A DNA stretch of 64,000 nt, from contig CAIJLZ010000005.1 of assembly GCA_903821605.1 (NCBI GenBank), positions 62,001 through 126,000 on the forward strand. Direction: 5' to 3'. The notes beneath the pieces are model-generated. The model was not told the origin of the DNA. It saw only the letters and a list, made by a program, of their open reading frames with translations, and made no database searches. Origin of the DNA: an uncultured Sphingomonadales bacterium. GTDB lineage: Bacteria > Pseudomonadota > Alphaproteobacteria > Sphingomonadales > Sphingomonadaceae. This document shows, in pieces, positions 25,064 through 33,473 of this stretch. Positions within the stretch are counted from its first letter, which is position 1; every line of letters begins with the position of its first letter. A program made the translations under genes and the position numbers.

Positions 25064-25329
25064 GCGCTCCTCCCAAGCGAGCCGTGCCGGTGTCAACCGA
25101 TGCGAGCCTGCGACATCGGCAAATGGCCCATCCTCCAGCGCCACATCGTCAAGGAACAGCCATGCCTTCATCGAAGGCTGGAACGCATCGATAAAGCGCT
25201 ACAAGGCCGGGATTTCGGCGAGCATCGCCGGATTGACGGCACAGCACCGGTCAATAGCTGCGCCACCCAGATGGGCAGCTTCAGCCATTCGACAAGACGC
25301 CTGTCGCGCACGACCCGGCTCAGCGGACG
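25061..25329 (-). pseudogene. Decayed phytanoyl-CoA dioxygenase (PhyH) family gene
   Basis: Minus-strand pieces in two frames resemble parts of a PhyH-type Fe(II)/2-oxoglutarate oxygenase. Piece 1 (about 25329-25243) encodes RPLSRVVRDRRLVEWLKLPI and then WVAQLLTGA, like the N-terminal region of sphingomonad PhyH proteins. After a frame change near 25242 comes NPAMLAEIPAL, an in-frame TAG (25201-25199), then RFIDAFQPSMKAWLFLDDV and ALEDGPF..GSHRLTPARLAWEER, ending at a TAG (25063-25061). In intact relatives the segment before KAWLFLDDV carries the metal-binding H-x-D; here it reads F-I-D, so the histidine is gone. The middle of the gene is missing and the 5' part runs into the gcrA 3' end. Activity is not expected. 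Confidence 0.65.
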
Positions 25330-26069
25330 CGCGGCGCTCCATAAGGCAGCGGCGGCGGCGGGCGACGGTCGCGACGCGGCATCTGCGCCTGATAGGCCAG
25401 ACCGCAATGCGCGACGCAATAGGGGAAGCCCGGGTTGATCTTGTCACCGCAGAAGTGGAAATCCGGCTCGCCCGGATGGCCCAACGGCCATTTGCAGACC
25501 TTGTCATTCAAATCGAGCAACGAGGTTTTGCCGGCAATATCGGCGCTCGGCTTAGCGGGCACGAGACGACGCGGCGGCGCCGGGGGAATCGGGGCCTGCT
25601 GGTCGCCCGGTCCCTGACGCAGGAAGCCGCCCGGTCCAACCGAGCGCATCTGAATTTCGGTCGTGCCACTTGTCGCCGGCGCCGCGGCCGGGGAAGATGA
25701 CGGGCGACCCGTGGCCGCCGTCGCAGGCGAAGAGACTGGGCGTGACGGCGTAGCAGGCGCAGCCACCGGCGTCGACGCGGGCGCGGGTGCGGGCATTGGT
25801 GCGGTCACTACCGGCGCGGCGGGTGATGGCTTGGGCGCGGCCTCGGCGCGCGGGGCCTTGGTGCGTGGGGCGGCGGGCTTGCGCGTGCCTCCCTTGTCAT
25901 CCGAACCACCCCTGACCGGGCTGGGACGCGATTGCAGGTCAAGGCGATGGGCCTTGCCGATCACCGCATTGCGGCTGACGCCACCAAGCTCTTCAGCGAT
26001 CTGGCTGGCAGTCCTGCCTTCTTCCCACATCTTCTTGAGCTGTGCGATCCGTTCTTCCGTCCACGCCAT
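25320..26069 (-). CDS. gcrA: GcrA family cell cycle regulator
   Basis: GcrA is an alphaproteobacterial sigma70-associated transcription factor that acts at GANTC sites methylated by CcrM. The N-terminal DNA-binding segment is clear (WTEERIAQLKKMWEEG, then SQIAEELGGVSRNAVIGKAH). A long Pro/Ala-rich linker (about residues 60-165) follows, then the C-terminal sigma-binding region with VCKWPLGHPGEPDFHFCG and PYCVAHCGLAY. At 249 residues it is at the long end for the family because of the linker. The 3' end abuts the PhyH remnant. The gene is divergent from the ABC permease with about 95 bases between the starts. Confidence 0.92.
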   Translation of the reverse strand: MAWTEERIAQLKKMWEEGRTASQIAEELGGVSRNAVIGKAHRLDLQSRPSPVRGGSDDKGGTRKPAAPRTKAPRAEAAPKPSPAAPVVTAPMPAPAPASTPVAAPATPSRPVSSPATAATGRPSSSPAAAPATSGTTEIQMRSVGPGGFLRQGPGDQQAPIPPAPPRRLVPAKPSADIAGKTSLLDLNDKVCKWPLGHPGEPDFHFCGDKINPGFPYCVAHCGLAYQAQMPRRDRRPPPPLPYGAPRVR

Positions 26070-26163
26070 GCGTTCAGCGTCCTTCTTTCACTTGTACGTC
26101 GCCCGAACATCGTGTCCGGTCTGGCCTTGCACCGCGCCTGCGCAGCCGATAGGCAATGCAGAC

Positions 26164-26991
26164 ATGATCGACCAGCCCCAAATCACGGCCCGGAAAGAAC
26201 CGGGCGAGCCAATTTTCCACAGGATCAACCTAGTGGGGGTTCACGCGCTCTATGTGAAGGAGGTGCGCCGGTTTTTCAAGGTGCAGCTCCAGACAATCTG
26301 GGCCCCCGCTTTTACCACCCTGCTTTATCTCATCATCTTTACGGTCGCGCTGGGGCGTCAGGGGCATATGGTCATGGGCCAGCATTTGGCTGATTTCCTT
26401 GCCCCCGGCCTGATTGTGATGGGCATGATGCAGAATGCTTTTGCCAATTCTTCCTTCGCGTTGCTGGTCGGCAAGATGCAGGGCACGATCGTCGATTATC
26501 TGATGCCGCCGATTTCAACAGGGGAATTGATCGCGGCGATTATCGGCGGTGCGGTGACCCGCGCCATATTGGTCGGCGCGGTCGTCTGGCTCGCCATGCT
26601 GTGCTGGCCGGGCGTCAATGTCATGCCGCAACATCTATGGGCCGTCTTATGGTTCGGGCTCAACGGCGCCATCCTGCTCGCATTTCTTGGCCTGATCACA
26701 TCGATGTGGGCCGATAAATTCGACCATGCGGCGGCGGTGACCAACTTCGTGGTCCAGCCGCTCTCCTTATTGTCGGGCACCTTTTATGCGGTCGACCGCC
26801 TTGCCCCGGCTTTTCAAGCGATCAGCCATGCGAACCCGATATTCTATATCATTTCGGGCTTTCGTTACGGTTTTCTCGGCGTGACAGATTCGCCGATCAT
26901 GATCGGCGCACTGGGCCTGTTGGGGCTGAACATCGCGGTGGCAGTCGGCTGCTATCACCTGCTGCGCAATGGGTGGCGAATCAAATCCTGA
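26164..26991 (+). CDS. ABC-2 type transporter permease
   Basis: A 275-residue integral membrane protein of the ABC-2 permease family, with six predicted hydrophobic segments (for example TTLLYLIIFTVALG, AFLGLITSM and GLNIAVAVGCYHLL) and the conserved NPIFYIISGFRYGFLG near residue 230. Relatives export polysaccharide, lipid or drugs with a separate ATPase. No ATPase gene is adjacent, so the partner must lie elsewhere. The ATG at 26164 is chosen as the first that leaves the divergent gcrA untouched; its ribosome site is weak. Confidence 0.85.
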   Translation: MIDQPQITARKEPGEPIFHRINLVGVHALYVKEVRRFFKVQLQTIWAPAFTTLLYLIIFTVALGRQGHMVMGQHLADFLAPGLIVMGMMQNAFANSSFALLVGKMQGTIVDYLMPPISTGELIAAIIGGAVTRAILVGAVVWLAMLCWPGVNVMPQHLWAVLWFGLNGAILLAFLGLITSMWADKFDHAAAVTNFVVQPLSLLSGTFYAVDRLAPAFQAISHANPIFYIISGFRYGFLGVTDSPIMIGALGLLGLNIAVAVGCYHLLRNGWRIKS

Positions 26992-27130
26992 TCAGATGAG
27001 TGGGACTGCGCCGAGTCGCGTCATGGCCCGCTTGATCAGGATCATGGTAAAAAGCTCCCACTGCGCCCAATCTGCTTGGGTCGGACGGAATCGTACCGCA
27101 TTCCCGAGTCGGGGCGGGCAAGGAGGCCAT

Positions 27131-27367
27131 ATGTTGACCGGATATAGTGACGAGGAACGGCGCAAGCTGATGCTCAACCCGTTGGCGCTCACAATGGCGA
27201 TGACACAATCTGCGCTACAAGCGTGGATGCCGTTGATAAGCAACGACTATTGGCAGGGATTTTTTTCCGGCCCCAGCCATCCCGACCATCAGGAATTCGA
27301 AGAGCATGCCCAGCTCGAAGTGCCCGATCCGGTGGAAGATGACGGCGAAAGCAATCTGTTTGCCTAG
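27131..27367 (+). CDS. Small hypothetical protein
   Basis: A 78-residue protein of unknown function beginning MLTGYSDEERRKLMLNPL. An excellent ribosome site (AAGGAGG) lies immediately before the ATG, which supports it as a real gene even though no family is recognised. The middle is aliphatic and aromatic (MTQSALQAWMPLIS, DYWQGFF) and the C-terminal third is strongly acidic (EFEEHAQLEVPDPVEDDGE). It starts about 140 bases after the ABC permease and ends before a bidirectional terminator. Confidence 0.65.
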   Translation: MLTGYSDEERRKLMLNPLALTMAMTQSALQAWMPLISNDYWQGFFSGPSHPDHQEFEEHAQLEVPDPVEDDGESNLFA

Positions 27368-27420
27368 CGAACGCACCTGCCCAGCGCGCCTGCACAGCGT
27401 GATGAAAATGCGATGCGATA

Positions 27421-27458
27421 AAAAAGGGCCCGCCACCAACCGGTGACGGGCCCTTTTT
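27421..27458. terminator. Bidirectional intrinsic terminator
   Basis: Arms of 17 bases (27421-27437 and 27442-27458) with one mismatch enclose an AACC loop; A5 and T5 runs flank the GC core, so it can work on both strands. It serves the small plus-strand gene and the minus-strand cytochrome c gene. Confidence 0.85.
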
Positions 27459-27488
27459 CAAGCGATAGGCTGTAACCAGCCCATGCGA

Positions 27489-28139
27489 TTATTTGGCCGC
27501 AGCGGGTGCCGCTGCATTGGCGTCTGCCGGGGCTGCCGCATTGGCATCCGCCGCATTCGCATCGCCCGCAGCCGCAGCTTCATCACCGCCAGCCGGGGCC
27601 GCAGCCTCCGCCACCGGTGCCGGCAGCGGCAGGTTCGAGCCCTGTGCGTTCATATACAGCACCAGCGCAGCGCGGTCTTCGATCTTACCAAGGCCCGCAA
27701 AGCTCATCTTGGTGCCCGGCGCATAGGCCTTAGGCGACTTCAGCCAGAGGTTGAGCTCGTCGAAGGTCCAGCTCTTGCCGACCCCCTTCAGCGCGTCCGA
27801 ATAGGCAAAGCCAGCATGGGCCGCCTGCGGCTTACCAACCATGCCGTGCAGATTAGGCCCGATGCCATTCGCGCCACCCGGCGTGATGGTGTGGCACGCG
27901 GCGCACTTCTTGAAAATAGCTTCACCGGCTGCGGCGTCCGCAGTGGCCAGCACATTGGCAAACGGCGGTTCAACCTTCGCACTGCCGCCTTCGCCACCTT
28001 CTTCGGCACCTTCAATCGGGAAACCGCCCTTTTCAGGCGTTTCGCCGTGAAAATATTCACCGCTGACGATACCCAGACCCAGCGCAACGATGCCGCCAAA
28101 CAAGGCCCAGCCCAGAATTGTGTTCGACTGATCACTCAT
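27489..28139 (-). CDS. Membrane-anchored class I cytochrome c
   Basis: A 216-residue c-type cytochrome that probably shuttles electrons to a terminal oxidase in the periplasm. An uncleaved N-terminal membrane helix (about residues 8-27) anchors it. The haem motif CAACH is at 79-83 and the axial methionine M145 in GTKMSF, resembling cytochrome c552/CycM-type proteins. The C-terminal ~45 residues are an Ala-rich, low-complexity tail. The ATG at 28139 gives MSDQSNTILGW, as in the family; a longer frame upstream is not conserved. Divergent from pheA. Confidence 0.9.
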   Translation of the reverse strand: MSDQSNTILGWALFGGIVALGLGIVSGEYFHGETPEKGGFPIEGAEEGGEGGSAKVEPPFANVLATADAAAGEAIFKKCAACHTITPGGANGIGPNLHGMVGKPQAAHAGFAYSDALKGVGKSWTFDELNLWLKSPKAYAPGTKMSFAGLGKIEDRAALVLYMNAQGSNLPLPAPVAEAAAPAGGDEAAAAGDANAADANAAAPADANAAAPAAAK

Positions 28140-28267
28140 GCCCCGAAAACCTCCATTCGCGCCAGACGCGCCCCTGAAACCTTGGGGCCTCCCTTTAGGC
28201 ATGTCGCAAGCGTATCGCAAGCCATGCTTGCAGGAATTGACGGTAGACCTTAACAACTCGTCCCGAA

Positions 28268-29158
28268 ATGGAAAACTATCCCGCACCCGCGCGCCGCCTC
28301 GTGTCCGAACTGGAGGCGAAGGCTGCGCTTCATCCTGCCCAGGCCATTGCGTTTCAGGGTGCACCCGGCGCCAATTCGCATCTTGCGGTCAGCGCCGCCT
28401 TTCCCGATGCCATTGCCCTGCCCTGCTTTTCGTTCGAGGATGCACTCGACGCGGTGCGTGACGGCAAGGCCGACCGCGCGCTGATCCCCATCGAAAACTC
28501 GCTCCATGGCCGCGTCGCCGACATGCATTTTCTGCTACCGGAATCCGGCCTGTCGATCATCGGCGAATATTTCCTCACCATCCGCCACTGCCTGCTCGGC
28601 CATGGCGCGCTGGGCGATGTGCGGGAGGTGATGAGCCATCCGCAAGCGCTGGGCCAGTGCCGCAAGTGGCTGCGTGAACATAAGATTCGCCCCATGGCCT
28701 ATGCCGACACGGCCGCCGCCGCCGCTTTCATCGCCGATCAGCCGCAGCCCGGCATGGCAGCCATCGCGCCCGAACTGGCGGCGCAGCTTTACGGTCTCGA
28801 CGTGCTGGCGCGCCAGATTTCGGACGAGGCGCATAACATCACCCGCTTCGTCGTACTCGCCCGCGCCCCGATCGTCTTGCCGGTCGAGGAGGCTGTCATG
28901 ACCTCGCTGACATTCGAGGTGAGGAACATTCCGGCGGCGCTGTTCAAGGCGCTGGGCGGATTCGCGACCGAAGGCGTGAACATGACCAAGCTGGAGAGCT
29001 ATCAGCGCGGCGGCAGCTTCGCGGCGACCGAATTCTATGCCGATATCGAGGGCCATCCCGATTCGCCCCATGTGGCCCGCGCGCTTGATGACCTGCGGCA
29101 TTATTCGAAATGGGTGCGGTTGCTTGGCACCTATCGCAGGGCGCGCGAACGCCGGTGA
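28268..29158 (+). CDS. pheA: Prephenate dehydratase
   Basis: Converts prephenate to phenylpyruvate in phenylalanine synthesis. The 296 residues comprise the dehydratase domain ([30 protein letters not shown]) and a C-terminal ACT domain ([18 protein letters not shown], then NMTKLESYQ) for feedback control by phenylalanine. No chorismate mutase domain is fused. The stop overlaps the GTG start of aat. Confidence 0.95.
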   Translation: MENYPAPARRLVSELEAKAALHPAQAIAFQGAPGANSHLAVSAAFPDAIALPCFSFEDALDAVRDGKADRALIPIENSLHGRVADMHFLLPESGLSIIGEYFLTIRHCLLGHGALGDVREVMSHPQALGQCRKWLREHKIRPMAYADTAAAAAFIADQPQPGMAAIAPELAAQLYGLDVLARQISDEAHNITRFVVLARAPIVLPVEEAVMTSLTFEVRNIPAALFKALGGFATEGVNMTKLESYQRGGSFAATEFYADIEGHPDSPHVARALDDLRHYSKWVRLLGTYRRARERR

Positions 29159-29895
29159 CGGCGGGGTCGTTACTGCACCCGGACATTTTGCTGCGCGCCT
29201 ATTGCGCCGGTATTTTTCCCATGGCTGAAAGTCGCGACGATCCCGATGTCTATTGGGTCGAACCCAAGCGACGCGGCGTGCTGCCGCTGGATGGCTTCCA
29301 TCTGGCCCGCTCGCTGGCCCGCACGCTTCGGCGTGGGCGGTTCACCGTCACCATCGATGAGGATTTCGCGGGCGTGATGCGCGCCTGTGCCGAACCCCAG
29401 CCCGATCGCGAAGACAGCTGGATCAGCGAAGACATCATCGCGGCCTATGTTCAACTCTATCGCCTCGGCCATGCCCATAGCGTCGAATGTCGGATCGACG
29501 GCCAATTGGTGGGCGGATTATACGGCGTATCGATTGCGCGGGCGTTTTTTGGGGAAAGCATGTTCTCCCGCGTGCCAGATGCCTCGAAGGTGGCGCTGGC
29601 CTATCTGGTCGCGCGCCTGCGGGCTGGGGGCTATCACCTGCTCGACTGCCAGTTCATCACGCCCCATCTCGCGTCGATGGGGGCCATCGAAATCAGCCGC
29701 AGCAGTTACATGTCGCTGCTGGGGGCCGCCACTTCAGGTTTCGGGGCGAGGGGCGCGGCTGCATCGGCCGCATCCGGTGATTTTTTCGCACTTGATGCGG
29801 TGCTGCCGCCCGACACTGACGGTGCCGCCGCAACGACCGTATCCGGACCGACATCCGGCCATTTCATCGCACAGCTTTTGGGCCAGACATCATAA
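29155..29895 (+). CDS. aat: Leucyl/phenylalanyl-tRNA-protein transferase
   Basis: Adds Leu or Phe from aminoacyl-tRNA to proteins with N-terminal Lys or Arg, marking them for ClpAP (N-degron pathway). The 246-residue product has the family motifs [27 protein letters not shown] and [18 protein letters not shown]. The start is taken as the GTG at 29155, which overlaps the pheA stop. The last ~60 residues are Ala/Ser-rich before [10 protein letters not shown]; this tail is encoded opposite the end of the DUF2155 gene. Confidence 0.93.
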   Translation: MTAGSLLHPDILLRAYCAGIFPMAESRDDPDVYWVEPKRRGVLPLDGFHLARSLARTLRRGRFTVTIDEDFAGVMRACAEPQPDREDSWISEDIIAAYVQLYRLGHAHSVECRIDGQLVGGLYGVSIARAFFGESMFSRVPDASKVALAYLVARLRAGGYHLLDCQFITPHLASMGAIEISRSSYMSLLGAATSGFGARGAAASAASGDFFALDAVLPPDTDGAAATTVSGPTSGHFIAQLLGQTS

Positions 29896-30371
29896 ATGGC
29901 GTGTTCGACCACGTTGAGCGAGGGCGATTCAGCATAGACCCAACCCGAAAAAATACGCCGCCACTTATTGTCGCGGCCGCGCACATCGGTTTGGAGAAAT
30001 GCACCGGTCAGTTGTTCATGTTCCCATGGCGCGGTTTTTTCGCAGGCGCGCAGCCGGACGATGAGATCACCCAAGCGGATCGCCTGTCCGGGTTTCATGG
30101 TAAATTCGCGCGCATTGCCGCTACGCTTGTTAAGCACGCCAATCACCGCCACGCGTTCCGCCATCGGCGTCATCGCCCGCTCTAGCACCACCGCCTTGGC
30201 GGCAGGCTTTGCCGTGGTCGCGGGTTCGGCGGCATTGGCATCAACTGGCGCATCCGCCGGGGGGGCCTCGGCGGCATTGCCAGCCTCACTATCCTGCCAT
30301 GCAACCGCGCCCTGCCAAGCCGCCATGCCAGCCAAGATCAGGCCGGCAGCCGCAATTGCGACGGGTTTCAT
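29706..30371 (-). CDS. DUF2155 domain protein, secreted
   Basis: A 221-residue protein with an N-terminal signal or anchor helix, an Ala/Pro-rich linker (about 30-60), and a DUF2155 domain (about 62-170; [50 protein letters not shown]). The function is unknown; in alphaproteobacteria it usually follows the mlaD gene, as here. Its start overlaps the mlaD stop (ATGA at 30368). Its last 190 bases overlap the convergent aat gene, and both C-termini there are low-complexity. Confidence 0.85.
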   Translation of the reverse strand: MKPVAIAAAGLILAGMAAWQGAVAWQDSEAGNAAEAPPADAPVDANAAEPATTAKPAAKAVVLERAMTPMAERVAVIGVLNKRSGNAREFTMKPGQAIRLGDLIVRLRACEKTAPWEHEQLTGAFLQTDVRGRDNKWRRIFSGWVYAESPSLNVVEHAIYDVWPKSCAMKWPDVGPDTVVAAAPSVSGGSTASSAKKSPDAADAAAPLAPKPEVAAPSSDM

Positions 30372-30877
30372 GGGGTCGTGGTCGAAGCGGGCGCCGCCGC
30401 CTTGCTGTCATCCGCCGGGGCATCGCCCGTGCGATTGATCATCTGTCCGACCAGCCCCATCATATCCATCGACCCTTGGGTATCGAGAATGATGTCCCCA
30501 TTTTTGAGCATGGTTTCGCTACCGCCCGGCAACAGCGAAATATAGGTCCCGCCCATCAGCCCTTCCGAGGTGATGGCGGCACTGCTGTCCGACGGAATTT
30601 TGAGCTTCGAATCGAGCGCCAGCGTCAGTTCAGCCTGAAAGCTCTCCGGATCGAGGCGCTGCGCGGCAACCGCACCCACTTTGATCCCGGCGACGCGCAC
30701 ATCGGTGCCGAGCGTCACGCCGACAACACTGGGGAACTGGCCGCTGACGTGCATCGTATCGCCCACACCGCCGCCGCCAGTGCGCGCCCATGCGGTGTAG
30801 ATGAACCAGCCGGCCACGAGCACGACCACAAGACCGATCAGCGCCTCACCAATATTTTCACGCCAAAGGTCACGCAT
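30368..30877 (-). CDS. mlaD: Mla-type lipid transport protein MlaD
   Basis: Substrate-binding component of an MCE-family system that moves phospholipids between the inner and outer membranes. The 169 residues have an N-terminal membrane helix (11-29), an MCE domain (about 38-115; GVTLGTDVRVAGIKVGAV, GLMGGTYISLLPG) and a short disordered tail. It lies between the NDUFA12-like gene, 3 bases upstream, and the DUF2155 gene, which it overlaps. The other Mla components are not in the window. Confidence 0.88.
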   Translation of the reverse strand: MRDLWRENIGEALIGLVVVLVAGWFIYTAWARTGGGGVGDTMHVSGQFPSVVGVTLGTDVRVAGIKVGAVAAQRLDPESFQAELTLALDSKLKIPSDSSAAITSEGLMGGTYISLLPGGSETMLKNGDIILDTQGSMDMMGLVGQMINRTGDAPADDSKAAAPASTTTP

Positions 30878-30880
30878 AGC

Positions 30881-31261
30881 TCAGTTCGGGCTCCATGCCT
30901 CATAGTCGCCGGTCGCGGCGGCACGCTTGCCACCCTGTTCCAGCGCACCTGACGGGCGATAGGCGTCCGGGGTGCCGGTCGCGTTGGGGGTGTATTCCGC
31001 CTGCCAGCTGCGCGCGGTCGGCAACTGACTGGGCAGCAGGTCATGGCTGTGATGCAGCCAGCCATGCCATTCAGCCGGCACGCGACTCGCGTCGTTCGGA
31101 CCATTATAGATGACCCAGCGACGGCCAGACCCGTTCTTGGCCTCAAAATAGCGGTTGCCAGCGGCGTCATCGCCGACAAAACGACCGTTGCGGGCCGAAT
31201 AAAGCGAGGTGCCAATGGTCGCGCCATTCCACCAGGTGAAGATTTTCGCGAGAATACCCAT
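30881..31261 (-). CDS. NADH:ubiquinone oxidoreductase accessory protein, NDUFA12 family
   Basis: A 126-residue homologue of the mitochondrial complex I subunit NDUFA12 (B17.2), a supernumerary subunit shared with alphaproteobacteria. Diagnostic features are FTWWNGATIGTSLYSARNG near the N-terminus and RRWVIYNG..ASRVPAEWHGWLHH in the middle. The ATG at 31261 gives MGILAKIFTWWNG, the expected start. It heads an operon with mlaD and the DUF2155 gene. Confidence 0.92.
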   Translation of the reverse strand: MGILAKIFTWWNGATIGTSLYSARNGRFVGDDAAGNRYFEAKNGSGRRWVIYNGPNDASRVPAEWHGWLHHSHDLLPSQLPTARSWQAEYTPNATGTPDAYRPSGALEQGGKRAAATGDYEAWSPN

Positions 31262-31436
31262 GGCAGCCCCGATAGCCGTCCTGCCCCCTTCATGGCAAGA
31301 GGCGGCAGCGTCGCCCGCCCAAGAAAACTTGACCTTTTCCGCGCTTACGGTCAGGAGCGCTGCCAACCTCTTCCTTACGGCGCGCGGCCATCCTGTCGCC
31401 CCGTTTTACCGGACAGCGTTCAGGAGCACCCATCCG

Positions 31437-31784
31437 ATGGCCACCACCATGTTCGGCATCAAGAATTGCGACACGATCAAAAAGGCGCGCGCCTGGCTTG
31501 AACAGCGCGGCATTCCCTATGACTTCCATGATTACAAGGTGTCGGGCATCGACGCCGCCCGGTTGCAAGACTGGTGCAACATGGTCGAATGGGACAAGCT
31601 GCTCAACCGCTCCGGCACCACCTATCGCAAGTTGCCGGAACATCAGCGCGAAATCGTCAATGAGGCGATGGCCATCGCGCTGATGGTGGAACAACCCTCG
31701 ATGATCAAGCGCCCGGTGCTGATCCATGGCGACGAAATGCTCGTCGGCTTTAAGTCTTCTGAATATGAAAGGATTCTCGCATGA
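31437..31784 (+). CDS. ArsC/Spx family reductase-like protein
   Basis: A 115-residue protein of the ArsC/Spx thioredoxin-like family. Cys11 (GIKNCDTIKKA) corresponds to the active-site cysteine and MIKRPVLI to the conserved substrate-loop arginine. It belongs to the YffB-like group that shows glutathione-dependent activity rather than classical arsenate reduction, so the role is uncertain. AGGAG lies about 10 bases before the ATG. It overlaps the RidA-family gene by 4 bases. Confidence 0.85.
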   Translation: MATTMFGIKNCDTIKKARAWLEQRGIPYDFHDYKVSGIDAARLQDWCNMVEWDKLLNRSGTTYRKLPEHQREIVNEAMAIALMVEQPSMIKRPVLIHGDEMLVGFKSSEYERILA

Positions 31785-32161
31785 CTCGTACCCTGATTTC
31801 GTCCGGCTCGCCTTTCGAGAAGCAGGTCGGCTATAGCCGCGCCGTGGTGCAGGGTGACTGGTGCTTTGTCGCCGGCACCACTGGCCCCGATCCCGAGACC
31901 AAGGAATTTCCGGAAGACGTTCGTGATCAGGCACGCAATGCGCTCGCCATCATCGAAGCCGCGCTGGCCGAAGGCGGTTTTTCCCTGAAAGACGTGGTCC
32001 GCGCGACCTATTACATCACCGATGCGAGCTATTGGGACGTGCTCGGCCCGGTACTCGGCGGCGTTTTCGGCGATATTCGCCCGGCCTCAAGCTGCATCGT
32101 CTGCGGTCTGGTGCGCCCGGCCATGAAGTTCGAGGTTGAAGTCACCGCCTATCGCGGCTGA
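31781..32161 (+). CDS. RidA family protein
   Basis: A 126-residue member of the RidA (YjgF/YER057c/UK114) family, which hydrolyses reactive enamines/imines made by PLP enzymes. The start is MTRTLISSGSPFEKQVGYSR, and the C-terminal GLVRPAMKFEVEVTAY keeps the position of the substrate arginine. It forms a two-gene operon with the ArsC-like gene through an ATGA overlap. A perfect hairpin follows its stop. Confidence 0.88.
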   Translation: MTRTLISSGSPFEKQVGYSRAVVQGDWCFVAGTTGPDPETKEFPEDVRDQARNALAIIEAALAEGGFSLKDVVRATYYITDASYWDVLGPVLGGVFGDIRPASSCIVCGLVRPAMKFEVEVTAYRG

Positions 32162-32171
32162 TAAACGATAT

Positions 32172-32191
32172 GGGCAGGGGCAACCCTGCCC
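32172..32191. terminator. Perfect hairpin between convergent genes
   Basis: GGGCAGGG and CCCTGCCC close a GCAA tetraloop. There is no T-run on either strand. It sits in the 31-base gap between the RidA-family stop and the LapG-like stop and may act as a transcript end barrier for both. Confidence 0.55.
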
Positions 32192-32192
32192 G

Positions 32193-33206
32193 TTACCGCG
32201 CCATGGCGAGCTGTTCACCCCGGAAGCCATCGGCCGGCATCGCCGGCTGCGGCGCGGCAAAGCCATGCAACCACATGCCCTTGGCATTGAAGCTCATGAT
32301 CGGCCGATAATCGCGCACTTGCGCGCTTTCGAGCACCCGATCCGTGCCATTGTCGAGCACCACCAGCCGGTCATTATCGCGCACAACCAAGATCGCATGA
32401 TCCGCCTGGCGGGCAAGGTCACGGGCCACCACCAGATACATATCCGACGGATCTACCCCGGCAGCCTCCAGCAAGCGCATCTTGGCAATCGCATAATCTT
32501 CGCAATCGCCACGTCCGCGCCGCAATGTGCGCGCCGCGTCCGACCATTGATCAGCCTGATGAGCGGTCACCGTATCATCGGCAAAGCTCAGCCGCGCATT
32601 GACCCAGCGGTTGATCTCGGCCACCCGCTGGCGCTGGTCCATCTTGCCCGCCTGCGCGACAAGACGCGCCCACGGGCCGGATCCGCCATGAAAGCGGACG
32701 CGCTGCACCGCCTGCCATTTATGTTCAAGCGGGCTATGGCCAACCTTCAGCGCAATTGAACCGAAGACATCAGGCCGCCCGCTGCGCGGCGTCACCGCGC
32801 CTGACGTCGGCGATACATCGACCGCCGCCGCAAGATTGGCCGCGTCGGTAACGGCGCACTGATCAGACAGCGGCAACGCTGCCACGCGAACCGCAACCGC
32901 CGAGGATGCCGCAGCCTGACGGCGACGCATCGCCTCCAGCGCGCTCGGCGCCCCGCCCAGCAGCGAAGCTGGCCGGGCGGCAGGTGTTGGTGTCGGCAGA
33001 CAGGCGGGCAGCGCGATCGCCGCCGTCACCGGTGCATCGGCGGCCGGCGCCTGCTCGATCAGATCGGCCATGCGCAGATGGCTGATGCTGAACGCCGCAG
33101 CCGGCGCATTGGTGAGACCAAGGGCAATCGTCGCAAGACACAATGCCCACGACCCCTTCCGGGGAGCTGTCGACCGCGAGGCGGCAAGGAGGAGACCTTT
33201 TTCCAT
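32193..33206 (-). CDS. LapG-like periplasmic cysteine protease (BTLCP family)
   Basis: Bacterial transglutaminase-like cysteine peptidase, 337 residues, with an N-terminal signal peptide (hydrophobic to about residue 38, NAPAAAFS). The triad reads C235 (GRGDCEDYA), H270 (QADHAILVV) and D285 (VVLDNGTD). In Pseudomonas, LapG cuts the adhesin LapA after the first residues of its retention module and is held back by the c-di-GMP receptor LapD. Here the gene is divergent from a retention-module adhesin with a PAAG site, so it is the obvious candidate protease for it. The ~110 residues between the signal peptide and core are Ala-rich and unlike LapG. No LapD is in the window. ATG 33206 is preferred over a TTG 7 codons upstream. 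Confidence 0.85.
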   Translation of the reverse strand: MEKGLLLAASRSTAPRKGSWALCLATIALGLTNAPAAAFSISHLRMADLIEQAPAADAPVTAAIALPACLPTPTPAARPASLLGGAPSALEAMRRRQAAASSAVAVRVAALPLSDQCAVTDAANLAAAVDVSPTSGAVTPRSGRPDVFGSIALKVGHSPLEHKWQAVQRVRFHGGSGPWARLVAQAGKMDQRQRVAEINRWVNARLSFADDTVTAHQADQWSDAARTLRRGRGDCEDYAIAKMRLLEAAGVDPSDMYLVVARDLARQADHAILVVRDNDRLVVLDNGTDRVLESAQVRDYRPIMSFNAKGMWLHGFAAPQPAMPADGFRGEQLAMAR

Positions 33207-33416
33207 AAACGCCGTTTGCCGGCACAATGGTCAACAATTGGTTTACGCGCCCGACTTTCGAGCCATTAATTTTCATCGTTAACGCCCGATGAACAACCGG
33301 TAATCAGCGCAATATCACTGATTTAACGTGTTTTTTGTCGATCAAGTCGCAAATCCGCCTTGGCGATCCCGCAGCATGATTTTCCGCAAAAACTTAGTTA
33401 ATTCATAAATTAATGG

Positions 33417-33431
33417 TTAAGCGACTTTTAA
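33417..33431 (+). promoter_or_regulatory. CtrA-type box TTAA-N7-TTAA
   Basis: TTAAGCGACTTTTAA matches the full alphaproteobacterial CtrA consensus. It ends 6 bases before a -35-like element, where a bound regulator could activate the adhesin promoter. The flanking sequence is AT-rich with another TTAA nearby, so chance is possible. Confidence 0.5.
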
Positions 33432-33437
33432 TTTCGG

Positions 33438-33467
33438 TTGCAAGTTTGTTAAAAAAACGGCTATATA
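33438..33467 (+). promoter_or_regulatory. Candidate promoter of the adhesin gene
   Basis: TTGCAA (33438-33443), an 18-base spacer and TATATA (33462-33467) resemble a sigma70 promoter. Transcription would start near 33474 and give a leader of about 144 bases. Confidence 0.5.
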
Positions 33468-33473
33468 GACCGT

